A DNA stretch of 64,000 bases from Hyalella azteca. Its lineage: Eukaryota > Arthropoda > Malacostraca > Amphipoda > Hyalellidae. The DNA is taken from assembly GCF_000764305.2 (NCBI RefSeq), contig NW_025935231.1, forward strand, positions 372,001 through 436,000, in the 5' to 3' direction. Made by a program: the position numbers and the translations under genes. Of this stretch, positions 34,032-46,899 are shown piece after piece. Position 1 is the stretch's first letter. Each line of letters starts with the position of its first letter. The notes beneath the pieces were generated by a model. The model saw only the letters and a program-made list of their open reading frames with translations, was not told the origin of the DNA and made no database searches.

Positions 34032-34311
34032 ATAATCTTATACGAAAAATTTGGTTCTAGGATCCGCAAAAAGTGATACCACACGCGCCTTCACATCACA
34101 GTCACAATACACTCGCACCACACTCACGCCACACTCACACCACACTCACACCACACTCACACCACACTCACATAATCTTATACGAAAAATTTGGTTCTAG
34201 GATCCGCAAAAAGTGATACCACACGCGCCTTCACATCACAGTCACAATACACTCGCACCACACTCACACCACACTCACACCACACTCACACCACACTCAC
34301 ACCACACTCAC
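34032..34311. repeat. 140-bp direct duplication
   Basis: 34032-34171 and 34172-34311 run in parallel from ATAATCTTATACGAAAAATT through the CACTCACAC array, with at most a base or two of difference. It is a tandem duplication or a repeat-driven assembly error. Confidence 0.85.
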
Positions 34312-34655
34312 ACCACACTCACACCACACTCACACCACACTCACACCACACTCACACAACACTCACACAACACTTACACCACACTCACAGACCACTTATA
34401 CTATATTCAACCAAAACTAACACCACATTCACATCACACTCACACCGCATTCTCACCACCCTCTCTCACCACACCCACACCACACTCACACCACCTTCAC
34501 ATTACAGCCACAATAAAATCGCACCACACTCACGTCACACTTGCAAAACACTTATACTACATTCAACCAAAACTAACACCACACTCACATCACACTCACA
34601 CCACATTCTCACCACACCAACACCACCCTCTCTCACCACACTCACACCACAGCAG
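34100..34655. repeat. 10-bp CACACCACACT array with higher-order structure
   Basis: The unit ACTCACACCA runs near-perfectly from 34250 to 34360. To the right a longer block containing TATTCAACCAAAACTAACAC occurs twice (about 34405 and 34560) with CACCACCCTCTCTCACC in each. The forward ORFs of 168 and 219 codons are repeat readings (TTLTPHSHH). Confidence 0.92.
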
Positions 34656-35049
34656 TGTGAAGAGGAAATTCATGAGATTCTTCAGGACTTTAATTAACTC
34701 TGAACCCCTAATTTCGCTCATGAACCTGACCGTCGAGCTGAAAATTCGGTTAATTGCCTATGATTATATTATCCACAATGCCTTCATATGGGCAAACATC
34801 AGATTTTTTTGTAAAATCGTATTTCAGTTTACCGTTAAAAAAAGCTCTAGATTTTTAGGAATTGTAGGTTAAACGAAAAGAGGAGAAAAAGAGAAAAATG
34901 ACCGCCACGACACTGAAACCATCCTATCTTCGAAGAATTATTCGCGAGTTGACAAATATTTTTTTTTTAATTTACGACTACATCACCTGTGACCCAACTT
35001 TGTTTAATTAGTGTACAAGTAACCTATAGCTGTAGCGATTATAATAGAA
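34656..35049. other. AT-rich spacer
   Basis: No gene or repeat is recognised. Confidence 0.3.
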
Positions 35050-35345
35050 CTTCAACAGGTGTTCTTCCTACTTGTACCCTCATCATATTCATTGCTGAAA
35101 TACTGAAAACGACAGATTATAATACAATTGTAATTTCCCACTTGCTCCGTCATCATAGTCATTGCTGAAATACTGACAACAACTGATTATATAATACAAT
35201 TATACTATTCTTAATTCCCACATGTACCGTCGTCATTTTAATTGCAGCAATATTGAAAACAACTGATAGTAGTAAAATTGTATCAATCTTTCTTCCCATA
35301 TTTCCGTCATCATATTCATTGTTGCAATGCTGGAGACGACTTATC
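35050..35345. repeat. Four diverged copies of an about 80-bp unit
   Basis: TCATCATATTCATTGCTGAA, AATACTGAAAACGACAGATT and AATACAATTGTA recur at about 35085, 35165, 35240 and 35315 in the same order, with growing divergence to the right. Confidence 0.8.
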
Positions 35346-35444
35346 GGTGTTGATGCTGAGAAGGAATGACGGAGTCTGAGTGCCGTGATGATCTATGCGC
35401 TTTAAAATGAATGTTGATCTCCCTCTGCACTGCGCTGAATTATC

Positions 35445-35770
35445 GAACGCTTGCTTCGCTTAGCAGCGCTGGTTTCGTCTGCAACGCGCTGGTTTTGTTT
35501 CAAGCAGCGCTGGCTTCGTTCTGCAACGCGCTGGTTTTGTTTCAAGCAGCGCTGGCTTCGTCTGCAACGCGCTGGTTTTGTTTCAAGCAGCGCTGGCTTC
35601 GTTCTGCAACGCTGGCTTCGTCTGCAGCGCGCTGGTTTTGTTTCGAGCAGCGCTGGCTTCGTTCTGCAGCGCGATGGTTTTGTTTCAAGCAGCGCTGGCT
35701 TCGTTCTGCAGCGCGCTGGTTTTGTTTTGCTCATTGCAGAGCCTTGATTAAGAACGCGACGGTTTTGTTT
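35445..35770. repeat. About 42-bp minisatellite
   Basis: The unit combines CAGCGCTGGCTTCGTTCTGC and AACGCGCTGGTTTTGTTTCA. Seven to eight copies with one-base length differences and a truncated unit near 35600. Minus- and plus-strand ORFs of 98-126 codons (TKPALLE- and RWFCFKQ-type peptides) are repeat readings. Confidence 0.93.
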
Positions 35771-37779
35771 TGAATAATGCAACCTCCTGATGTACAGTGG
35801 TCTTGTTTTGTTGTAATCAGCGTAAATAATATTTTATCATTTGGGTCGCATACTTACATCGGCAAGAGGAATATTATTTTAAGGCTGGTATCATTCATTG
35901 CAACACTTAAGTAGAATTACTCATTGTTTGTGATACAACACAAGCGTTGCACAGCCACTTCTCTGAGTCGGCAGGTCTCATAAGCTGTTCTGTTAGTCAG
36001 AGGCGAAGTGGAGGCAGCTAGTTAGAATATCCCTCCCAATCGTTAAGTAGTTCCGGATTAGTTCTGACTCGTAAACTTGGATTGTGATTTAGAGTTAGGG
36101 TGATAGTCTGGGGCAGAGAACGATTGGTCTGGCTTAATGAAGCCATACTTCGCATGGCGTCCATATAGCTGGGGAGTCTGTGTCTGGCATCTAGCCCTGG
36201 AAGTCTAGCATAATAATTAAACGGTTTATTTCTGCCCGAAAACACTAATAACTTTACATTAGAGAAAACATCGCCAGTTTTTGCGTTGCCGCGAGGCGTG
36301 AAAAAGTAGGTTTGAGGAGTGAGTTGAGTATAGAATAATCGCTTTCGATCAATTTAAAGATGAGTTTCACAAGCAACTTTCCAATTCTATGTATAAGCGT
36401 GATGTTCCTTACTTTTCATTTTAATTATAGCTTTAATATCAATAGTTAGTTACCTTCACCATGACGACCATTACACAGCATCAACATAGTTACTTAGCAC
36501 AAAATCACTTTAACATGAGATCAAAACATAGTAACATGGATAAAAAAATTATAATATAAAGTAGCAATACCGCACCGTGTTGCATGAACTCTCTGTGTAC
36601 TTCTAGCATCACTAGTATCTACTCCGTGGCAAGCCGGTTAATTAATCAGTGTTTCCCCATGGCAATGCACCACTCGTGTAATAAATACACGTACAATTTT
36701 ACTGTCAATTTTTACCCTCATGTATTTCAATCACAGTTAAACCGACATTAATATATAATGGTAGCCAATGAATAAATGCTGGAAGTGATTCACGCATCGC
36801 GAAAAAAACAAAGCTGACTCCCTACGTCGCAATCGAGGCCTGCATGATCTTCGCTAATTGCTTCCAATGGAAGGATCTCATCTCAATCGTCAGATTAAAG
36901 GGCAGATCTCTGAAAGTCCACGGTGATCTCCATCCAGTTTTGGTCGTTGCACCGTTTAACAGCAGACGCGTTTGGTGTAGGCCAGGTAGCGGAAGGTTCG
37001 TAGCTGGCTTTAGTCCTGCCGTTACAGCTTGACGCATGGCTGCTTGTGTCCCTAAATAAGAACGGCTTTGGATTCCCAGCATTCTTGTCCGTGATTTAGT
37101 CCGGCTCAGTAATTGCTGCCTTCAAATCCCTGTTTAATGAAGCTAATCAGACGAGCTTGCAACGTCGACCTGCATAGTGGCGAACCTAAACCCTACGTCC
37201 TTTGAAATTCACTACAGAAATTCGCGACAAGATTGGGTGAGATATTTCTGGACTTTGAATGAGTCGCAAAATGTCATGAACACTTGGTTGTCTAGGCATT
37301 TTTATGAGAAATACATTTAATTAAACCTGCAGGATTTGCATACTTAAAATTATGAAATGATGAAAATTTTAAACATTTATCTTAAAAAAAAAACTTTGAA
37401 AACGGTACATAATTGTTGGAGACACAATGAACGGAAATTGAGTAAAACACATTTAAATACATTCCATAGGGCAAGAGCCAGAATTATTTATATGTCATGT
37501 GGAGATATTATATCTATTTATTTTAACCTATTTACGTTTTAAATCTACATATAACACAAGCGTTTACACCAACAAGCACATAATTCATTCAAAATACGTC
37601 ATCTCTGTAATTTTTATTCGAATTTATTGTTGAAGTATTCAACATTTCTCTATTGAAGCATCATGTTTCTAATAATGCCTCTTTACAATCAGCCTCTATT
37701 GCCTGCCTTCACGCCAATGTATTTATTCCACATTAAAGCTCATCGCCACTCAGAAGCACCATGAAAGATGAGTTACGTC
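35771..37779. other. Spacer without recognised gene
   Basis: 36020-36245 and 36822-37082 (minus) are open for 75 and 86 codons and GC-richer than the surroundings. Neither product is recognised. No transposon ends were found around them. Confidence 0.3.
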
Positions 37780-37915
37780 ATATAGCATCACAAGTTGATA
37801 TTTAAAGCTTATCAGAAGTTAAGTTAATTTATATCATCACAAGTTGATATTTAAAGCTCCATCAGATGCTCCATTGAAGTTAAGTTAATTTATAACATCA
37901 TAAGTTGAAATTGAA
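37780..37915. repeat. Two and a half copies of an about 60-70 bp unit
   Basis: ATCACAAGTTGATATTTAAA and GAAGTTAAGTTAATTTATA recur at about 37790, 37837 and (altered) 37895, with a CCATCAGATGCT insertion in the second copy. Confidence 0.75.
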
Positions 37916-39636
37916 TGTTTAGCGTATGCGGCAGCTGAGTTCATTTATTTGACAATAGCAGCGTGAGTTAAAGTTAAACGTTCAGCTGTCACTAAATCAA
38001 TAATTATATAATCACAAAGTGCAATTTAATATGAAGCATGTACTGCATCAAAGTAGACATACTTTACTCCAGCATCACAAGTTCACGATGAACGTATATC
38101 TGGTGCTCCATTAAATTCAAGCTTGTGTTATAATAAAATATAATTAAAAAATAACAATGACCTTTTAAATTCATTAAGCAGCCAATTCTGATCATTAGAA
38201 CGAATTAGGCCATTTGTAGTCGCAGAATCTGAATTTGGAAACAATTTAAACGGATTACAACAGAGCCAATGCTCGAGAATTGGACGCAGCTGTGTTAGCA
38301 CGGAGCTGCAAGCGCTGATGACTCATCTAATAAAGCTGATAATTCCTTCATTCATGCGGAACCCGTTCATCAAATCAGCGTGAAACGCTCATCAAATGAA
38401 TGAGACACGCTTTGAAATTGTCCGCCGAGCTTTGAAAATGTTAGTAAGCGATTGGAAGTGATTGGTTTGAGAGGCAATCATGTGTTTTGCAGGAATGCGG
38501 GGCATCGGTGTAACATTAGTCCCATTGAAATTCGAGTCTTTAATTCGAGCGTGAAGAGAAATTAATTGGTTTTTGCTGGGTCCATTTCCTGTATAACTTA
38601 TTTTATTTCAGTAATTTCGATATGCCATAAAATCTCGACTGCAATAAATAATTTTGTGCAGAAACAGTTTTCGGGCGATAATATTGTTAGAAAATTTGTT
38701 AGATTAAATTGCACCATTAAACAACAATAGACATGGACACTAAATGCAGTAGTGAGTTAAAAATATTTTGTTTAAGGAGAATGCCGTACAATAAATTAAT
38801 TTGATAATAAACGTGTAATATAATCATTCGATAAGATATTCAATCTCGTTAAGCCGATTCTTCTCTTAATGCTAAACGAGATAAAAATGCACATTTTCGA
38901 ATTAGGGTAGAAGTGGCAGAACCATAAAAAAGTTTAATATAAATCAATTCTGAGTTGTGTGCTATGAATAATGCAAGCCAGCACTGACGTTTGCATAACC
39001 ACCAGCATAATGTAGCTCATAATGTTACGGAGTCTCCATGAAATAGATTAATTATGATCGTGGAACGATTTATCGTCGGTAACAATCGTAAGCCATACTT
39101 CTCATTGTTTTTCTCATGAAGAAGAAAAACTAGCTTCATGCCAAACAAACCAAGCGAGCGAATATCCGAAAATCCACTATGGCGAATTTACGAGAATCAT
39201 TTTGAAGTGGAGGGAACAAACGATTTGGAGTGCGAGTCTCAAAGGCACTTTTCCCGATATTTCTTTTTAAAATTTAGAAAGCCATTTCACTGAGAGCACA
39301 ACTACATTTTCGAGGCATGTTTCGACGTCGCTTCTTGTTTCCACACGAACAAAAACCGCTGCCCTGTTCCATCACAGAATGAATTGCGGCGAAGCCAAAA
39401 AAATCGCTTCTTTCGACGGCGTCAAGAGTTTTTCAGATTTTGTGTCTAGAAGAATTTTGAAAGTGTCACATTCATTGGTGTGCATAGCAGCTGTATCGGA
39501 GCTCGAGGGTGTTTTTTCTTCAGGATTTGGGTTCGGGCGTCAAGCGCCGTAGAGTTATGGCGCTGCGTCGCAATACTGGGAGTGTACGTGGACATCGTCT
39601 GACGCTAGAGGCGAAGACATTGTTTGCTGTGTTGCA
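37916..39636. other. AT-rich spacer
   Basis: Scattered CATCACAAGTT words persist to about 38090. Beyond that I see no gene or repeat. Confidence 0.35.
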
Positions 39637-39980
39637 GTGACGAGCGAAGTATATCAGGGTAAGTGGACGGAAGGACAGACAAGTGAAAGTCTAATACAAA
39701 TGTGTAGTGACGAGCGAAGTATATCAGGGTAAGTGGTGTCTCTTATACACATCTAGATGTGTATAAGAGACAGCGAGAGAAGTATATCAGGGTAAGTGGA
39801 CGGAAGGACAGACAAGTGAAAGTCTAATACAAATGTGTAGTGACGGGCGAAGTATATCAGGGTAAGTGGACGGAAGGACAGACAAGTGAAAGTCTAATAC
39901 AAATGTGTAGGACAGACGAAGTGAATCGTGGTAAGTGGACGGAAGGACAAACGAGTCAAAGTCGAACAGGAAAGTGTATT
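39637..39980. repeat. 70-bp minisatellite, interrupted by adapter
   Basis: Units start GTGACGAGCGAAGTATATCA and continue GGGTAAGTGGACGGAAGGAC. Copies begin at 39637, 39707, about 39774 and 39840, then one divergent copy. An adapter at 39737-39773 breaks the second copy, so the true number is unknown. Each copy contains GGGTAAGT, a good 5' splice-site word. Confidence 0.9.
39737..39773. other. Nextera mate-pair junction adapter (artefact)
   Basis: TGTCTCTTATACACATCT is followed by AGATGTGTATAAGAGACAG, inside the 70-bp array. Sequence on either side may have been joined wrongly. Confidence 0.97.
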
Positions 39981-41934
39981 GGAAGGTGGAGTAATGGGAA
40001 TTAATGGCCGCAGAGAAGACAGAGGAGATAGATAAAAATGTAACCGGACCGATATGATCAAATACCCCGGTACTGATAGTTTTTTCATTACAGAAATTAA
40101 TAGTATTGCGGTGGGAAAGAGGGTGAAAAGTAGCGTATGGTATAATATTACCAGCATTTAATATTTATCCCGTAGCAGTGGTAAATAATTCGTGGGGTGT
40201 AATACTACAAGATTAGTGATTTGATTATTGAAAGATTTCGCTGCAACACACAGCAGTTCTCATGGTTCCTACTTTGGAGAAGCTGATTAAAGGCTTGCGC
40301 TTACGAAAGAAATACCGCTTGTCCAGTGATATGGAGTTTCAAATTCCGATATCAGGTGTTGCTAACTGAATCAAAACGCCATTAAAAATATATTAACTTT
40401 ATCGTCACATTAATGCTTATATGAATTATTCGCTATGTTTTTTCTTACACCACCGAGTCGAGGGATTGGCTTTCATCAGTTGGGGATCAGTAAGTCTGAT
40501 GGGGCTGATGAGGTGGCCATGTGGTGAACTCGGGGCTAAAATGTGCGGCGCTGGACATGGTTTGGTTGTTAGTGATAAGGTGAACTGACATTAAAACAAG
40601 TGCTCACTAAAACGATATCGTAATATAACTAATATTGCTCTTATTCACTGAAGCACAGCTAACAATGGACGGAACTATTTTCGACAATTTGTTGTTATTA
40701 AGCTAGTGTATTATAGATAATCAAGATTAACTATTCGCCTTAAGCATATCGAAACTCACTACTCATCAGAATTTAACCATTTTCCCGCAGGCTTACGATG
40801 ATTGTGGCACTTTTTTCCCACCGTAAAGCAGGTTTTGGTTGGAGTCAAGACTTGTACGTCAATTACCAATGCTTGACGATTGATAGTTACGACTCGAGAA
40901 CTTAACTTAACTTGCCTGGCGAACTTAAGAATTTTATTCAATGTGTTCGCTGTGTAAACTCGAATATATTTTACCATTAAATATTAATTTAGATATTTAT
41001 TGTGCAAACAAGAATCTGCAAACCAGATATTTCTCCTAAACCCTATTTGAATTTAGAATATATTGAAACTTCTTTGATTGCATCGTGCGTATCAAAATGA
41101 AGCAAATTCTGCGACGAGTGCTGTACAATATTAATGAATTTATTTAAACATTATTGCCTGAATATATTGATAAACTCACCGAAAATTACTAGACTGAAAT
41201 TGTCGCGCTTAATTTCAATATTGATACAGGTCAAAGGAAAGGAAAGGAACATATGTTAAAATTAAAGCAAGACCATGGCTACGCCAGACACAGACTATAA
41301 TAGTTCCATCAATGTTACAAGCCTAAAATTTTTTGTTGAAGAGATTTTCCATGAATAAATTTGCGAAATACGCCGCTGCTGCCATATTATTCTCAAATGG
41401 CAAGTAGAAGCTTTGTAATTGCAGTCGAGTTGCAATCACGTCATATGTGATAAATTTCACAGCAAAATTATCTAATTATCTTTATATTAGTGACATAAGA
41501 CCATGGCTCATGTGATGGCTGATTGCATTGTGCTGTCGGGCTAAGCGACATCCGTTGCATCGGTCCTAATGGCGCTACGAGCATTTGAATATATTTTGCT
41601 TAATGAAAAATAATGTATCTTCATTCGAATTGACATTTACAATTTTAAACTCAATTCAACGTTAAATGAACTATGCTTCATGATAAGGTAACCTGAACGT
41701 TGAATAAGAAAAAAATTGCTGAAAATTTGTTTCCGTGTCCAATCGTTAGCCGCGTGAAAAGAATTGTTCAACACTTACAATAAAAAAATTTGTTGCATTC
41801 GCTCTCTGGTGCAAAATAGAGCATCGAATTTGATCAACGATGATGCCGGCATACTTTGCAATTGCATGCTACTAAAACAATTATTTATTTAAAGAGATTC
41901 GTGGTTATTATTTATACACCCAAAAGATTCCCAT
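39981..41934. other. AT-rich spacer
   Basis: No gene is recognised. An 87-codon minus-strand ORF (40157 to 39894) partly reads the preceding array. No other repeats are seen. Confidence 0.35.
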
Positions 41935-42170
41935 CATCAGCACACATCAGCATGCAGCAAGCGACGCTCATCATCAGTGCACAGCAGCATTCAACAGCGC
42001 ATAGCAACACTTATCATCATGCAGCATCATTCAACAGCGCACAGCAGCACACGGCATCATGCAACATCATTAAATAGCACACAGCAGCACACAGCATCAT
42101 GCAACATCATGCAAGAGCGCACAACAGCACTGAGCATCATGCAGAAGTACGCAGTAGCATACCATCATGC
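41935..42170. repeat. Imperfect CAGCA/CATCAT-rich array
   Basis: CACACAGCAGCACACAGCAT and CATGCAACATCAT words recur with mixed 13- and 26-bp spacing. Short forward ORFs here (HHAASFNSAQQH) are repeat readings. Confidence 0.8.
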
Positions 42171-43570
42171 AAGTCACATCGTTGAGTCTTGTGCCCAGAT
42201 TTGTTGACATGGAACAAGTCGCGCGTCAGAAGAATGGCGCAGCGAGCACGCAAACGGCATCACTGATCATGTTCTCCGGCGCTGTAACTCCTCCTCGCTG
42301 TCAATAAATTAACACACAAAACGAAATTCGAATGCTGGGACAAGGCAACGCTCAAACTTGGTATCGGCAAGTCGTAAATTACGAGTGTAATTTGCATTTG
42401 AAATTGGCTATAAATTTATACGCAGTGTGTCTGGCTGAGATCGCGGTGTGAGTAGGGGAAGAGAATTACTGGAAAGCGACGTACCTAAGTTGCTTAGAGA
42501 AGCCAGCCTCTTCATCCTTATCAGGAGCCCTAGAATCTCCCAGGGGTATTGTTCCGATGCGTTTAGACCTAGACAGCGCGAGAAGTTATATGGCGTTTGA
42601 TATCGAGCCCGTTATTGAACTGCTTCAATTGAAACTCGCGCCAACACAATCTTCGATAAGGAAAGTCATTGCCTGATACCTAACTTCAGGCTCCGCTATC
42701 CTGCCTTCTAATTGCGTCTTTGCAATGGGCTCATGGGAGCTTTATTTCTTACAGCCTATAAATCTCCTCAAGTTTCGCCCGAAGTAACAGAAGAGATCGG
42801 AAAAAGCATTAAACTTCTAAATAGGGACTTCTTCCTCGAGAATTCTGTGTTCTCTTGTTCTTGAATGCAAAGTGTCATTGGTAAATCGAGGAAAATGTTG
42901 CATTTCATTTTCTGGTCATTTTTAACAGTGTTTCTTTCAGTTTATACTATTGATATAAAATGGAACTATAAACTGAACTGAAATTATAAGAAATGTATCT
43001 AGTTCTTATAATTTCAAGAAACCTGAGGAATTTGATGTTTGTTATTAGCATCATTCGCAACAAAATAACTGCTACTATGGCTTCATAAACGTTAAGGCGT
43101 AAGGAGTGATAGTTTTTGTGCGCCTACTTTGTCGTGTTGTACAGCGAAAGAAATGCGTTGCCACAAAGAGTTAGGAAACAGAAAGAATGTATCAACGAAT
43201 TAAATTAGTTAATTTCTTACAAATTAAGGAACTTAATGCCTACAGGGATACAGTTAAATGTCATTTAGAGAAACGGCGTGTGTTCATTCAAAAATGATGG
43301 TTAACTGCAAATTTCAATTAAACCTAATTTCATTAAGATTTATCTTGTGAATAAATCTTATGTATTTTGCAGCTTTCAGCTTATTCCAGTTTGGGCATTT
43401 TTTAGTTCTCGAGGAACTGCCGATCACTTGAAATTCTTCACATACCGTATTACCTGTCAGGACTCTACTCACCCATGTAGTGCACATATTTAACTTCGAC
43501 GCATAAACTTCAGAATATTAACTTCTCATCTCAATCGTACAAATTTCCTTTGATGAGAGTACCTTGTCAC
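42171..43570. other. Spacer
   Basis: No gene is recognised. No tandem repeats are seen. Confidence 0.35.
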
Positions 43571-43835
43571 CCGTCTAACCTGTGAGTGGTATTGCCATAC
43601 ATATTAAATCTTTCACGTATTCTCTCTATAGGAGTCACATCTTCACCCACCCATCCTGTGCGTGGTAGGTATTGCCATACATACTACCTTCTAAACCTTT
43701 ACTTATACTCTATAGGAGTCACATTTTCACCCATCCATCATGTGCGTGGTATTGCCATACATACTACCTTCTAAACTTTTACGTATTCTCTCTAGAAGGC
43801 ACATCTTCACCCACCCATCTTGTGCAGTCTACTGG
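43571..43835. repeat. About 85-bp minisatellite, three copies
   Basis: GTATTGCCATACATACTACC, TTCTCTCTATAGGAGTCACA and TTCACCCACCCATC recur in order at about 43592, 43668 and 43750. Units differ by small indels. Confidence 0.88.
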
Positions 43836-44221
43836 TCATCTTCCACCAACTTTGAAGTGCCATCAAAGCGACACAAGCGAGCACTTCTGGTAGATTCGAC
43901 CGCTTCTTTCTGTTGACTGAAGCTTCACATTTAAAGGCGACCTAAGACGATGTACAGGCTACACCTCCCGTCACCACCGTTTTTTACTAGGCCTGAGTGA
44001 TGAGTTTTAACTTAACCACTCATGACTCAAAGTGAAATAGTGAGATGGGAGATCATTATCCAGTGCATCAATCGTATTCGTCCGAATCTTATGAAACTGC
44101 TACTTTGAATAATTTGTTTGACGACCTTAATAGGATTAATTATATGCCCTTTAACAGCTCTATATTCTGCTCTGATGCCCACCTAACATGAAGTTTTGCA
44201 CTTCGCTTCTTTTTTAATTCG
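43836..44221. other. Spacer
   Basis: Unique sequence, no gene recognised. Confidence 0.3.
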
Positions 44222-44224
44222 TAC

Positions 44225-44333
44225 CATTGTACGATGCAGTCGTACAATGCATCGTCATTCATTAGCATCCGTTATCATTTGTCATTGCATCCATCCATCA
44301 TCTTTCGAGATGGACGGATGCCAATGACGATGC
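44225..44333. repeat. Two abutting hairpins
   Basis: CATTGTACGA..TCGTACAATG (44225-44249) shares its last base with a second, longer foldback. There GCATCGTCATT...GCATCCG pairs with CGGATGCCAATGACGATGC (to 44333), with a nested CATCCATC/GATGGACG stem inside. Confidence 0.75.
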
Positions 44334-44484
44334 AGTGAAAGTCAATCATATGACAATGACCCACTCTTAAGTAAACTAAATTATTCTTTATTGCCCTTCA
44401 TATGATCAAAATTGCGCCTAATACCTGTTCCTACAAGGCGTCATTTTTACCTTATTTTTACGCCTAAAAGTTAAATATTGTGCT

Positions 44485-44790
44485 ATGGTGTCCTCTAAAA
44501 ATGCCAATCTTGTGCCATGATGCCCTCTTAAAAGCCGACATTATGCCATGATGCCCTCTTAAAAGCCGACATTGTGCCATGACGCCCTCTTAAAAGCCGA
44601 CATTGTGCCATGACGCCCTCTTAAAAGCCGACATTGTGCCGTGATGCCGACATTGTGCCATGACGCCCTCTTAAAAGCCGACATTGTGCCATGACGCCCC
44701 ATTAAAAGCCCACATTGTGCCGTGACGCCCTCTTAAAGGGCCAAAATTGTGCCTCGATGTTCTTCCTAAAAGGGCGACATTGCTTCCACT
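44485..44790. repeat. 31-bp minisatellite, about nine copies
   Basis: The unit runs CATGACGCCCTCTTAAAAGC then CGACATTGTGC. One unit is truncated near 44640. Edge copies are degenerate (GTGTCCTCTAAAAATGCC on the left, GTTCTTCCTAAAAGGGCG on the right). Confidence 0.93.
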
Positions 44791-45924
44791 TAAGCGCTCT
44801 ACACCAAAGGCTTGGGCCACCCTGGTTGACTTGGTCTCATTAAGGCTGCTTCTCATGTCGCTTTAATAATTGCAGGCAATTTGGAGCCTTTAGCTGAGCA
44901 AAGGGAGGGAAAAAATAAGCGGTGTTGCCAAACAGAGTATAATCTGGTGAGCGGGACAATGAAGCCACCGTCTAATGAGAAACGTGCTAGATTGAGCACG
45001 AAAATGCTTCCCCGTAACGCAATGCAGCCTGCGCATTACACGCCTTCTGATGCTACCACTTTTAGACCAGTTACATTAGAGTGCAGGGCATCCTGCTGTC
45101 GGCACACTCGTTTCCTTTCTTCCATCAATGCTGATCTTGATCTTGTTACTATAGGTATGCAAATTTCCATGCAATCCTCATTGCAGAACTTGGTACAGTA
45201 GACAACATTTTATTGTGAAAAAATGTTTTCCTGCTCCAATTTTTCATTCCTATACTCATAGTCCGGTTACCATCAGCAGAACTGATGGAATTCTTGCTAC
45301 AGATGATGCTGTGGGAGATCTCCCAACATGTATATGGAGATCTCATGAATATGTTGCTACTTCATCAGGATAGCGAGAAATTAAAAAGCTGGTCAAACTC
45401 AATAAAAGTTAATGAATCCAGGCCATTATGTTTTATTAGCGAAGCTGATAACCTACTCCCAGAAAAGCGTTATTTCTACCCCACACAATGAATAAAATTG
45501 ATTTACAACTAAATGTGCCCCGCAAACTCAAAAAAAACTTTAACAAAATAAAATACAAGGTAGAGATCTCCGAAGCATCGGAGTTTTCTTCAAAAATTTC
45601 GGTTGTTGAAATCTGGACCCCGTCCCAAAACCAGAACGGCTGTCTGATGAATTCCGCACTGAATTAATCTGCATCATTTCATTAGCGTCGAGATTCAGGG
45701 GTCCTTGGAAAGTGACCTTTAAAAATACATTTAACATAATACACTTAATGAAATACTGGTTCTCAGATGCACATTAGCAACTCCAGATACGATCACGGTA
45801 GGCGATTTAACAACCATTCTAAAAGCTGAGCATCAAAGACGGGTGCGAATGCCACGCATTTTACTCTTCACCAGAGAGAACCTGGATAACGAAACACGGA
45901 AGTATAGCAGTGCAACAATGCTTG
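44791..45924. other. Spacer with unrecognised ORFs
   Basis: A 106-codon ORF at 44881-45201 (plus) is non-repetitive and cysteine-containing (CRASCCRHTRF), but I do not recognise it. A 68-codon ORF follows at 45285-45491. These could be exon pieces or chance. Confidence 0.3.
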
Positions 45925-46062
45925 GCATTATTCAATTCTCCCTTTCTGATCTTGCTGCTGTAGACGCCTTGGCATTCTCCAATTCTCCATCTCCGATCTT
46001 GCTGCTTTAGACAGCTTGGCATTCTCCAATTCTCCATCTCCGATCTCGCTGCTGTAGACCAT
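45925..46062. repeat. 51-bp repeat, three copies
   Basis: CTTGGCATTCTCCAATTCTC and CATCTCCGATCTTGCTGCTG recur at about 45930, 45970 and 46015. The first copy is the most diverged (ATTATTCAATTCTCCCTTTC). Confidence 0.85.
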
Positions 46063-46899
46063 CTCTAATAACAAAAACTCATTTTCTACCAAGCCACAGC
46101 CGCGACGATTTTCGGCCGTCCGGCGACGAGGATTTTTCGGCGGAGCTTGCCTAAGAAAAGAAGCCTAATTGCTCATAAGTCTCGGCCAAATTGATTGCCA
46201 TTGGGAGGCCGCTGAAATATTGCTGTCCTGATAATGGCGCAGGAGAGGCGCCGGCCTAATGCACTTCAGAATTATGATACAAAACCTGATAATGGAAACT
46301 CATGGCTGATGATGGCGGTGAGAATACAGAACCTGATCATGATTCAGAGAATCTATATCATGGCGATAATAGAATAGCCGTGCCAAGAAGAAACTGTTTT
46401 TGCCTCACCTGCAGCAAGTTATTGAACTGTCAAACTAGTGGTGGAACTTTCTTCGTGTCTATACAGCGAGTGCAGAAAGATCTTACAATATCCGTAAAGT
46501 AGAGTAACTTGTCGAGAACATTTAGTCGAAAACTGTGGAGGAAGACATTGAAAATCATGAGCGAGAAGAGCAAGTTAGTGAACATTTCAAGCGAACGGAG
46601 ATAAAATGAAGTTCACCTGAAATTTCAGCGAGTGGATCGAGCTATATCAAATATCCTGCTTGCGTGCCTTGTTATTAAAAACTGCTTGTCGAGAAGCTCC
46701 AAAATGGTTGGTAAAACTTATTGAAAATATCCTTGCTTTATATTTTGTTGAAAATATCCATTAAGTTTGGATACTAATTGAATATACTGATTGAAAAAAT
46801 CAAAATGAGGAACATAAAAAAAAGAACTTTTTGCAAATATTTATCAAGTGAAGCAGGTAATGTTTTTGTTTGTGGATCGAATTATGCATGTCATGCCTT
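46063..46899. other. Spacer, GC-rich at its start
   Basis: 46090-46260 has CGGCGACGAGG-type words. A 66-codon ORF at 46302-46502 is acidic at its start (DDGGENTEPDHDSENLYHGD), unrecognised. Confidence 0.3.

Noticed and set aside
34213..34872. 219-codon ORF, the longest in the window
   Set aside because: About two thirds of it is the CACACCACACT array read as TTLTPHSHH, and the tail is ordinary AT-rich sequence. No domain is seen.
36822..37082. 86-codon minus-strand ORF as a transposon protein
   Set aside because: The composition is gene-like, but I could not place it in any family and found no element ends around it.
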